Assembly (NCBI GenBank): GCA_016213865.1
Contig: JACQZL010000373.1
Location: 1 to 27,673 of the forward strand
DNA: 27,673 bases
Reading direction: 5' to 3'
Source of the DNA: Candidatus Rifleibacteriota bacterium
Lineage (GTDB): Bacteria; UBP17; UBA6191; JACPRK01
Shown: in pieces, positions 16,501-22,713 of the stretch
Numbering within the stretch: position 1 is the first letter of the stretch
How the letters are laid out: every line of letters begins with the position of its first letter
Translations under genes and position numbers: made by a program
Notes under the pieces: model-generated
Seen by the model: only the letters and a program-made list of their open reading frames with translations
Told to the model about the DNA's origin: nothing
Databases searched by the model: none

Positions 16501-18643
16501 CGAGGCCGCCCGACAGCGGTGCCGTCAGTGGGCTCGAGTGGAGCAGGATCTGGTCCTCGGCCAGCGGAACGACGAGCCCCTGCTGGCGGACCGAGAACGT
16601 CGACTGTCCGGCCCCGACGGGCGTGGCATTGTCGATCAGGAAGGTCGTCGTCGTCGTGTGCGCCGTACCGGTGTCGCTCACGTACTGGATCCGGGCCGTC
16701 AGGGCGCCCTCGTGGATGTAGGAGGCCGTCGTGCCTCCCCCGCGTCGCAGGCTGTCGGTCGCCGAGTCGGGCACGTACAGGTCGGTCCGGACGACCGAGC
16801 CGGCCGGCTTTCCCAGGAAGCTGCCGCCGGTCGTCCAGTCGCGCGGCTCGGTGCTCTTCTTGAATTGCCCGTCGGAGGATCCGCCCGGCCCGTTGTCGTC
16901 GATGATGACTTCCCACGTCGAGACAGGCGTCTTGCCCTCGTCGAGGATGGAGAACTCGATGCGGCCGCTCGTCTCGGCCGTCGCTGCCAACCCCGCCGGC
17001 GCCAGGCGGCCGTGGATGTGCCGCAGGTCGTCGGTGAACGACAGACCGCACTTGGCCGCCGTTCCGTCGAGGAACGCCTGCCCCTTGATGCCGCCTTTCT
17101 GCAGGTCGACGTAGAAACACGTCGTCGCGAAGGTCGAAGCGTTACCCGCGGCGTCGAACGCCTGAAACCTCACCTGGTACAAGCCCTGGGAGAGCGAGAC
17201 GGGTACGTAGTCCCTGGAGGCCCCCGGCCGTGGGCTCGAGTAGAAGGACTCCTCCTGCGCCGCGAAGAGCGCGCCCGGGTTGTCCTCCCGATGGGCTGGA
17301 TTCGTGGCTGGCGTCCAGTCGGGCGGCAAGGCCGTGGTCGGGCCCGACATGCCCTGAGCGATCGAGACGGTGACGCCGGTCGACTGATCGACGCTGTAGA
17401 TCAAGTAGGTTGCGTTGCGGACCTGGTAGTTGTCCGTGGCCCGTGCGCCAAGGTCGGCCACGGTCGTCGTGATCCGCTGGGCATGGAGGCAACTGGTGCC
17501 CGGCGTGGTCTGATTGAAGATCTGCCGGATGACCGGGGCCGTGTTGTCGACGTTGATGATGTTGGAGGACTCGTCGTAGTGACCTGTCACCGTCTCGACC
17601 CGTAAGGAGAGCGTGTGGGCGCCGTCGGCCACCAGCCGGGTGTCGTAGGGAGGCACTCCGCTGCTCGGGACCAGCGTGAGCTCCTGTCCCTCCGTGGCCG
17701 AGGTGCTGCTGCCCGAGACGATCTCCTTCGAATCGATGAACAGGGTCCAGCGCTTGATCGGCCGGCCCTGGTTGTAGATGCTGGCGCCGATGTTGATGGT
17801 GCCGCGGACCTGCGCGCCTTGCGTCGGCTGCTTCCAGGCGATCGTGACCCGTGACAGCTCGACGTTGAAACTCCACTGCTTGCGGGCGACGTTGCCGCAT
17901 CCGTCCTCCGCCTGGGCCACGACCGTGTGCGGACCCTCCTTGTATCCCGCGAGGGTCGTGTAGACCATCTGGTTGGCCGAGCGGCTCAGATAGCCCTTGC
18001 CGGCGGCGACGGCCTGATCGGCGTCCTCCGTGTCGATGTAGAGCTTCGGCTTCTTCTTCGTCTCATCGACCACGACCGAGCCGCCCGGGTTGTCGTAATA
18101 GGTGCACCGGACCGGCACGTCGGCCCGGTCGACGGTGCCCGCGGGTTCCATCTCCATCACGACCGGGGCCTGCCGATCGGTGTCGCAGAGGCTCCCGCCG
18201 CCCCCGCCCTCCGTCGGCCGCTTCACGACGCCCTTGGTGTAGTGGCAGCAGATGTCGTCGGCCCCCAAGTCGCCGTCGTCGGGCGCCTTCGGCCCGTACG
18301 AGCAGATCTCGCCTCGTTCGGGATAGACCTGGTAGTCGCGCCCCCACGGGTCGGGGTTGATGGCGGGCATCGTCCCCGCGACCAGCAGGAACTGCAGCGG
18401 CGGGAATCCGGCCCGGGTGTACGTGTTGATGAGCTGGTCGTCGACGGGGGTCGGCGTGGTCAGCTCGTAGGCGCTGACCGCGTGGCAGTAGGTCTCCAGC
18501 TCGTTCTGGGCGATGGCGAGCTTCTGCGAGTCCCGGAACTCCTGATAGTAGAAGCCGCCGATGCCGGCCAGGGTGACCAGCAAGAGGAGCGTGATGATCA
18601 AGTCGACCAGCGTGAATCCGGAGAGAAAGAATCGGCGAGTCAT
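13502..18643 (-). CDS. Giant GspG-like pseudopilin fusion protein
   Basis: A 1713-residue single open frame. Residues 1-29 are a class III prepilin signal: basic leader, cleavage after G9, then FTLVDLIITLL; the usual fifth-position Glu of the mature protein is Asp here. Residues 30-135 look like a type II secretion major pseudopilin, with NPDPWGRDYQVYP and the acidic loop DDGDLGADDI. GspG proteins normally end near residue 140. Here the chain continues with several Ig-like regions (about 155-840; phrases VDNTAPVI, FDAAGNASTF, YVDTLPPEV), a Rossmann-like segment (about 950-1250, TDVLILLDSAP and NVVVWVGPPPF), and a propeller-like end with PD40-type signatures (ISPDGGTVAF, RISPDGAEVVF). It should be an inner-membrane-anchored or pilus-associated surface protein. 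The ribosome-binding site is weak. A zinc-ribbon membrane protein gene lies 68 bases upstream on the same strand. Confidence 0.85.
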   Translation of the reverse strand: MTRRFFLSGFTLVDLIITLLLLVTLAGIGGFYYQEFRDSQKLAIAQNELETYCHAVSAYELTTPTPVDDQLINTYTRAGFPPLQFLLVAGTMPAINPDPWGRDYQVYPERGEICSYGPKAPDDGDLGADDICCHYTKGVVKRPTEGGGGGSLCDTDRQAPVVMEMEPAGTVDRADVPVRCTYYDNPGGSVVVDETKKKPKLYIDTEDADQAVAAGKGYLSRSANQMVYTTLAGYKEGPHTVVAQAEDGCGNVARKQWSFNVELSRVTIAWKQPTQGAQVRGTINIGASIYNQGRPIKRWTLFIDSKEIVSGSSTSATEGQELTLVPSSGVPPYDTRLVADGAHTLSLRVETVTGHYDESSNIINVDNTAPVIRQIFNQTTPGTSCLHAQRITTTVADLGARATDNYQVRNATYLIYSVDQSTGVTVSIAQGMSGPTTALPPDWTPATNPAHREDNPGALFAAQEESFYSSPRPGASRDYVPVSLSQGLYQVRFQAFDAAGNASTFATTCFYVDLQKGGIKGQAFLDGTAAKCGLSFTDDLRHIHGRLAPAGLAATAETSGRIEFSILDEGKTPVSTWEVIIDDNGPGGSSDGQFKKSTEPRDWTTGGSFLGKPAGSVVRTDLYVPDSATDSLRRGGGTTASYIHEGALTARIQYVSDTGTAHTTTTTFLIDNATPVGAGQSTFSVRQQGLVVPLAEDQILLHSSPLTAPLSGGLEFGGIWTDQPAGGLIREVRWSLTKDGQVVQDKNNLVCFPYTGSPCTTHTASFGVAAGLGPLDSGAMSITTGSIGGLDGEYRLSVSVTDGAGLTTGPAVRHFYVDTLPPEVLSVKIFKPGGAAEGLLSEVSCSVGPGTLTTAEGQALRFQPVVRDQFDIREVHYWLVPITVPPTIKSAAVVIPITGPTSFPSIPEQVVTRDTTNSPIKPLPQLYELQVEAVGANRSNPGPLCTTRVSFRFLASMAIFAPFDALSARVKDDPTIPPLLATRRTWLTSGEQADLASYLLDVFPAASTQVFDFSGRNGRAGFNPTLRIGSWLSQNASNGATDVLILLDSAPTEAITADPGVTPPLRVFFEGTGATTRQDGNVVVWVGPPPFVRAVGSEPPVVTTGTASATQAALFGADLGLDLSATNAVQRHFPAGRPLPFLPSLYEYNPFTDFLATGAAAAPNRWLRSGPHVPGSGAGDWVLDRLFSSDDATASPPRGNCFVYRNTRSQALFASFQAFGSDTLQADRNPVPPLGYVLEEFLKNFVTGNRDAAIASKKIAFSNSSATLAPITPAATSNPHDTVAYPSSQEGFTNLTTNTAASQDAVVVDLSDDGRDVAVLSKDRSKEGGPAFAALEKSLFGLDNGRVRLLAQARTTTAPIVSASRARRGGLAAVATRSDLGGVNGGADLARVGVFSADGNTGAVTPLTTGGALATDAADPAISPDGGTVAFTAGNIYDADDGAFGTAFARIVTLAGGGRGVFRATVTATGADAYRNGWVTKTFGQAPRCSRPRVAGTGTFIVFQANQVTYRSVLNVQDQIYLAAANPEPAGTPWRIGAITQDPTRPSLNPDLAESASSGMGGFPAVVFESAADYRSVRPSLVSTTDPSTSPGAVAVGSLPGGNRGIYLFSGSFAEPLVLVARGTDDHCTNPRISPDGAEVVFESAATEIVAPVMAGPATLLSHRVTNTAKRNRIYRARVRTLRTMGTEPSSIVERITPETVDVGTPARPVVSR

Positions 18644-18711
18644 CGCTTGGGCTCTCGCGGTCGTTCTGGTCGTTGCGGGGCTCCCCTTGGCCGGCGTCGA
18701 CGTGCCGTGAC

Positions 18712-19179
18712 CTACTTCGCGGCCTTGAGCCGGAGGACTTCCTCCTCGAGCAGATGGATGGCCTGTTCGACCTCGGCCAGGCGGCCGGTGGCGAAGGGCA
18801 AGGAGACGGCGGACTTGTCCAGAGCGGCCCGAGAGATGGTGCCGAAGAAGAACGTGAGCCCCGCCAGCGAGGCAGTGATGCGCCAGTCCTTCGTCAGGTC
18901 CATCACCAGGAGGTGCAGAAGGAAGAACAGGGTCAACACGCCCAGGACCCAGCCGATGAGCTTGAGCGGATACCGCAGCCAGGCGAAGCGCGGGCGTGCC
19001 GCGGCCGGGTTCCCGGCCATGAGGGTCGCCTTCTCCTTCTGGCGGTCCTGCAGGATGCGAGTCGCCTCATGCCGGGTCAGCGGCGGCAGGCGATCCGCGG
19101 CGAAGCGTTTCTGGCACTTGCGGCATTCGCCGCTCGTGTCCATCACCAGTTCCTGGCAGCGGGGGCAAGCTTTCAGCAT
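18712..19179 (-). CDS. Zinc-ribbon membrane protein with C-terminal coiled coil
   Basis: A 155-residue protein not assigned to a named family. The N-terminus has a four-cysteine zinc ribbon (C5, C8, C19, C22 in CPRC and CRKC). Two transmembrane helices follow (about 72-93 and 100-118), and the C-terminus (about 133-153) is a short amphipathic coiled-coil (EVEQAIHLLEEEVLRL). Both ends are predicted to be cytoplasmic. It ends 68 bases before the giant pseudopilin gene on the same strand and is probably co-transcribed with it. It may help assemble or insert that protein, but this is inference from position alone. Confidence 0.7.
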   Translation of the reverse strand: MLKACPRCQELVMDTSGECRKCQKRFAADRLPPLTRHEATRILQDRQKEKATLMAGNPAAARPRFAWLRYPLKLIGWVLGVLTLFFLLHLLVMDLTKDWRITASLAGLTFFFGTISRAALDKSAVSLPFATGRLAEVEQAIHLLEEEVLRLKAAK

Positions 19180-19290
19180 CCGCTGCTGAAGATATCACGG
19201 CCCGCGGTGCGGCGAAAGACCCCGCCATGTCCGGGGCGCGTCGGCGGTTCGTGGGTCAACGACCGCAACTGGTCTCTTGAGTGGTGTAGC

Positions 19291-19368
19291 GCGGGGGCTT
19301 GTCCCCCGCTCGTGGAGCGGTCCGTCTACCTCAGCGGGCCACAAGCATGTCCTGAGCTTGTCAAAGGG
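19291..19368. repeat. Two dispersed-repeat motifs next to the orphan antitoxin
   Basis: First, a perfect hairpin, GCGGGGG (19291-19297), five bases, CCCCCGC (19303-19309), preceded by TGTA. Second, at 19346-19368, the motif CATGTCCTGAGCTTGTCAAA, with ACAAGC (19341-19346) able to pair with GCTTGT (19356-19361). Both patterns are of kinds seen repeatedly in intergenic DNA of large bacterial genomes (from memory). The rest of 19180-19360 shows nothing coding. Confidence 0.55.
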
Positions 19369-19612
19369 GGCCCGCGCTCCAACTCCTTGGGCCACGCACT
19401 CGGTGGTACGCCCCCCGGGTTCTGCGTTCGCACCCCCATGTCCGGATGCGGTGTCCCATCTCCTCGTTCGAGATGGTCCTCTCGGCATCCGAGTCGGCCA
19501 GACCGCGATCCACCATCCGGGCCAACGCCAACTCGCGGAGGATCTCGTCATAGGTACTGTCATCAGGCTGGGCCTGAATGATGTTGGTCATTGCCTCTTT
19601 TGCGCTGGCCAT
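19361..19612 (-). CDS. Orphan antitoxin-like protein (toxin missing, C-terminus degraded)
   Basis: An 83-residue frame whose first ~59 residues match, from memory, a widespread small antitoxin type encoded beside RelE/ParE-like toxins: an amphipathic start, then DDSTYDEILRELALARM, a D-S-D-A turn, and ISNEEMGHRIRTW. In intact homologues the protein stops shortly after this phrase; here ~24 Arg/Gly-rich residues follow that run into repeat DNA. No RelE-like toxin frame is found downstream. A GG-containing ribosome-binding site (AAAGG) precedes the ATG at 19612, and a TATGAT -10-like hexamer lies at 19656-19651 on the minus strand. It is best read as the remnant of a toxin-antitoxin pair cut by repeat insertion or deletion. 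Confidence 0.6.
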   Translation of the reverse strand: MASAKEAMTNIIQAQPDDSTYDEILRELALARMVDRGLADSDAERTISNEEMGHRIRTWGCERRTRGAYHRVRGPRSWSAGPL

Positions 19613-19714
19613 TGCTGCCTTTCTGACCTTTGGTTGCCCGTCCGAAGCCTATCATACTACGCCCACTTCCAAGGCCTAGCGACCTGCGGCAGGCCCCCAG
19701 CTCCCGCTCCTCTC

Positions 19715-20041
19715 TCAGCTCTCGGGCTTCGGCCGCAGGCGAGAGACGAGGTCCAGGACGGCCCCGCCGGAGCGGCGTCCGGGCCGGCGCGAGGCGATGC
19801 CCAGGTCGGAGTTCGTGCGCGCCAGGAGCTGGTTGAGGCGCCTCAACTCGTCGACGACCCGCCGCTGGTTGGTCAGGAGTTGCTGGGGCGTCCGCGGCCG
19901 GCCCTGCGACGGGAGAAGGGCGGATTCGAGCCTGTCGTCGAGCCGTGGCCGCCCTCGCTCCACGGGCCGGAGCCAGCGCCAGAACGACCACCACAGACGG
20001 GTAGCCCAGCTTTGCCTGGGGAAATGGAGAACTCGGCTCAT
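19715..20041 (-). CDS. Small basic coiled-coil protein, unknown function
   Basis: A 108-residue protein of no recognised family. The N-terminus is Trp/Arg-rich (WWSFWRWLRP), perhaps membrane-associating. Residues 52-80 form a likely amphipathic helix or coiled coil (QQLLTNQRRVVDELRRLNQLL). The C-terminus is Arg-rich. The ATG at 20041 has a strong GGAGG site five bases upstream, which is the main evidence that it is a real gene. It follows the subtilisin gene by 45 bases on the same strand and is probably in its operon. Confidence 0.55.
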   Translation of the reverse strand: MSRVLHFPRQSWATRLWWSFWRWLRPVERGRPRLDDRLESALLPSQGRPRTPQQLLTNQRRVVDELRRLNQLLARTNSDLGIASRRPGRRSGGAVLDLVSRLRPKPES

Positions 20042-20086
20042 GCAGACCTCCGGTCGGCATGAACATCGGAAGGATCGCCCTCCCGC

Positions 20087-21706
20087 CTAATGCAGATTGC
20101 CCAGCAGGTACCGTTTGGCGGTCGGGAACTTGTCGCCCGGCAACCGGGGCAGGGCTGCCCTGTCCTGGGCCGAGAGCTTCGCGACGTACTGACTGGTCGC
20201 TTCCGCGGCGGCTTGCGCGGCGAACGGAAGCTCCTGTCGACTCAGGACGCGCTCGAGCCCTTCGAGGAAGGCCTCCGGAGTGCTGGCCTCGGTCAGCTTC
20301 GACACGGCGAGCTGCATCAGCCGGCGCCCTGCGTCCTCGCCATTCAGGAGCCCCGCGCCGAACTGGCGGTCTCGGCCGGGCTCGCCGAGGTCGGCGGCGG
20401 CGGAGGTCAGCAGGTCCCAGAGCTCCTGGCGGCTGAGTTCCGGCCAGGCTTCGAGCAACAAAGCCGCGGTCCCCGAGACGACCGGGGCAGCGAACGAGGT
20501 GCCGTCGCAGAGCTCGTAGCCGCCCTGGGCGCTCCAGGCCAGGACGCTCGAACCCGGCGCGACCAGGTCCGGCTTGATCAGGTCGAGCTTCGGATCTCCG
20601 GTCGCCGAAAAAGGGCTCAGGGAGCGATCGGTGTTGACCGCACCGACGGCCAGCACCTCCTGATAGGAGGCCGGGAAGAACGTGAAGGGCGCGCTCATGC
20701 CCGTGATGTTGCCCGACGAGAAGACGGCCAGCGTGCCCGCGTTGTTCCAGGCGAGGATCGCGGAGCGGAAGTAGTCTTGCGAGACATAGCTGCCGTTGCC
20801 GAACCCCCACGAGTTGTTGATGATTCGGGGGGTCTCGTTTGCCACCGCGCTCCCGTCCGGGTCCAGCATCCACTGCATTGCCTCGAGGATGCGACCGGCA
20901 AAGGCCCCGACGACCTTGCGCCGGCCCGAATCGTCGGCGGGCAGTTCCAGTTCCTCGATGACCCGCGCCACGACCAGCCGGCACCCGGGGGCCACCCCCG
21001 ACTGCTCGCCGCTCTCCTTGCCGACCAGGACCGAGGCGACCTCGGAACCGTGTCCGATGGGATCGCTCGGTGAAGCCGACGGGTTGGACGTGAAGTCCCG
21101 ATACGCGGCAATCTGCCCCTCGAGCGGCCCCTGGGCCACGACGCCGGTGTCGAGGACCCCCACGACGACCCCCTTCCCCGTGAGGCCCATCGAATCCCGG
21201 AGCGTCCGGACGCCGCAGGCGTCGAGCTGCCAACTCCCGGCGGAGGAGGCCGTGCGCGCGGCCGTCTCCGGCAGGGTCACCGAGAGGAACGGCTCCTGGA
21301 CGACCGCGGCCACCTCGGGCTCGCGCGCGAGCGACCGCGCCGCGCTGGCCGTACAGACGATGCGCATGCCGTTGGCAAGCCAGAGCGAGTTGAAGTCTCG
21401 ATATCGCCGGCGGTCCTGCCGCAGCCCGTCCATCAGACGCTGCAGCCGCGTGGCGTGGCGTTGCTTCTTGGCCGAGAGACGGAATCGACGGGTTGCCGCT
21501 CTGGGCAGCCAGGTCGACCTCCGGATGTACTGGGAGGTGACAAGGGGCAACGGCGCGTCCTCGAGCCCCGCATCGGCGGCCGGGCCGGGCTTGAGCAGCA
21601 CCAGGTAGGCCACGAAGGGCTCCTCGCCGTGAACGCCGGCCGTGGCGAAGGACCCCAGGATGGCAGCCAGGATCAAAAAGCGAATTTTGGGCACGAGACA
21701 GTCCAT
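20087..21706 (-). CDS. Secreted subtilisin-like serine peptidase (S8)
   Basis: A 539-residue exported peptidase. Residues 1-27 are a signal peptide (hydrophobic FLILAAILGSFATA, cleavage near GVHG-E). Residues 30-145 resemble an inhibitor-I9-like propeptide. The catalytic domain carries the full triad: D186 (VVGVLDTGVV), H219 (IGHGSEVASVL), S404 (DGTSFAAPVV), with the oxyanion asparagine N333 (FSSGNI). About 90 residues follow the catalytic domain without a recognisable module. It should act in the periplasm or outside the cell. A strong promoter (21724-21752) puts transcription start ~11 bases before the ATG at 21706. There is no Shine-Dalgarno, and a GTG at 21694 is an alternative that would still leave a signal peptide. 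The small coiled-coil gene follows. Confidence 0.9.
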   Translation of the reverse strand: MDCLVPKIRFLILAAILGSFATAGVHGEEPFVAYLVLLKPGPAADAGLEDAPLPLVTSQYIRRSTWLPRAATRRFRLSAKKQRHATRLQRLMDGLRQDRRRYRDFNSLWLANGMRIVCTASAARSLAREPEVAAVVQEPFLSVTLPETAARTASSAGSWQLDACGVRTLRDSMGLTGKGVVVGVLDTGVVAQGPLEGQIAAYRDFTSNPSASPSDPIGHGSEVASVLVGKESGEQSGVAPGCRLVVARVIEELELPADDSGRRKVVGAFAGRILEAMQWMLDPDGSAVANETPRIINNSWGFGNGSYVSQDYFRSAILAWNNAGTLAVFSSGNITGMSAPFTFFPASYQEVLAVGAVNTDRSLSPFSATGDPKLDLIKPDLVAPGSSVLAWSAQGGYELCDGTSFAAPVVSGTAALLLEAWPELSRQELWDLLTSAAADLGEPGRDRQFGAGLLNGEDAGRRLMQLAVSKLTEASTPEAFLEGLERVLSRQELPFAAQAAAEATSQYVAKLSAQDRAALPRLPGDKFPTAKRYLLGNLH

Positions 21707-21723
21707 GGGTGTGAAGTGCGCTG

Positions 21724-21752
21724 ATTATGAAGGATGAACAGGCGACCGTCAA
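21724..21752 (-). promoter_or_regulatory. Sigma70-type promoter of the subtilisin gene
   Basis: On the minus strand, TTGACG (21752-21747) and CATAAT (21729-21724) are separated by exactly 17 bases. Each hexamer matches consensus at five of six positions, which is rare in such GC-rich DNA. The predicted start is near 21717, giving a very short leader. Confidence 0.75.
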
Positions 21753-21887
21753 TCGGGGGCCGTCGCCGGATCCTCCAGTTCGATCGGACCCGGAAAGGCG
21801 TAAGATGGCCCGCGATGGTCGCGCCCGGTCCTCACAGAGAGGACTGGCACGTCCGTCGCGCCGCCAGAGTGAACGAGGAGTGACCCC

Positions 21888-22700
21888 GTGCCCGAACAGT
21901 CGACTCGCAACAGGCCGTTGAAGACGAACGCCGAAGCGGACGAACGGCCGAGTGCCGCGGCTGCCGGCCCGGGAGTGGACGAGACGGCCCCCGCCACGAC
22001 GGCCCCGCTCCTCGTCGGTCCGGAGTCTGCCGGCCCGCGCACCTACTCGGAGAAGGAAGTGGGCCAGATCATCGCGCTCGCCACCAAGCTCCAGATGCAA
22101 ACTCGCCCGAACGTGGCGCCCGCCGGACCGACGTCGCGCGCGCAGCTCCTCGAGATTGCGCGGGCCGTCGGCGTCGGAGACCAGTACGTCGACAAGGCGC
22201 TGGGACTGTTCGGCCAGGGAGAGGGGAGCCTGGTCTGCCACGGCTCCGTCGCCCAGGTCCGCCAGCGTCTGGCCGAGCACTTCGCCGGGGCGATCTGGCA
22301 CCCCGGCGGCGCCCAGCACGCGATCATCACTCCTCGGATCTCCTTCGACGGCCAGACCGGCCTCTCGGTTGCCTGGGGAACAGCCGTTCTCCGCCTGCAC
22401 CTGCGAGCGGAGGGTGAGGATTCGACGGAGCTCACCTGGGAGGCGTCCTATCCCGAGCTGACGGTCAACAACTTCTGGGCGAACGTGGTCTTCGGGCTGC
22501 TCGGGATCGGCCCGGCCCTGGTGATTGCAGCCGCGGGCGCCTTCGCGCCGGCCGTCATCTGGGGGCTCTTCGTCGGGGGCTCCCTTGCCGCGGGCCGCGT
22601 GCTGCAGAACAGCACCCAGCGCATGTTCGCGCGCCGGTTCATGTCCTTCTGCCGCACCCACCTGGAGAACCTGCAACTCCTGCTCTTGCCTCGCGCTTGA
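21888..22700 (+). CDS. Membrane protein with small helical N-domain, paired with a Ser/Thr kinase
   Basis: A 270-residue protein of unknown function. Residues 1-50 are Ala/Pro-rich and likely disordered. Residues 52-108 are a helical unit with the phrases YSEKEVGQIIALATKLQ and QLLEIARAVGVGDQYVDKAL, a pattern seen in SHOCT-like short domains. Residues 110-190 are beta-rich, and a hydrophobic hairpin (about 196-236) gives two membrane passes. The GTG start at 21888 has GAGGAG seven bases upstream. The next gene, a receptor kinase, begins 14 bases after its stop, so the two form an operon. Similar N-domains are seen beside protein kinases in large-genome bacteria (from memory). It may be a substrate or scaffold of the kinase; this is inference. 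Confidence 0.7.
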   Translation: MPEQSTRNRPLKTNAEADERPSAAAAGPGVDETAPATTAPLLVGPESAGPRTYSEKEVGQIIALATKLQMQTRPNVAPAGPTSRAQLLEIARAVGVGDQYVDKALGLFGQGEGSLVCHGSVAQVRQRLAEHFAGAIWHPGGAQHAIITPRISFDGQTGLSVAWGTAVLRLHLRAEGEDSTELTWEASYPELTVNNFWANVVFGLLGIGPALVIAAAGAFAPAVIWGLFVGGSLAAGRVLQNSTQRMFARRFMSFCRTHLENLQLLLLPRA

Positions 22701-22713
22701 GGGCCGTCTGTTG

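Noticed and set aside
13655..17605. A 1316-codon plus-strand open frame
   Set aside because: It is antisense to the giant pseudopilin gene; its translation is Arg/Gly/Asp-rich without domains, as expected of a shadow frame in GC-rich DNA.
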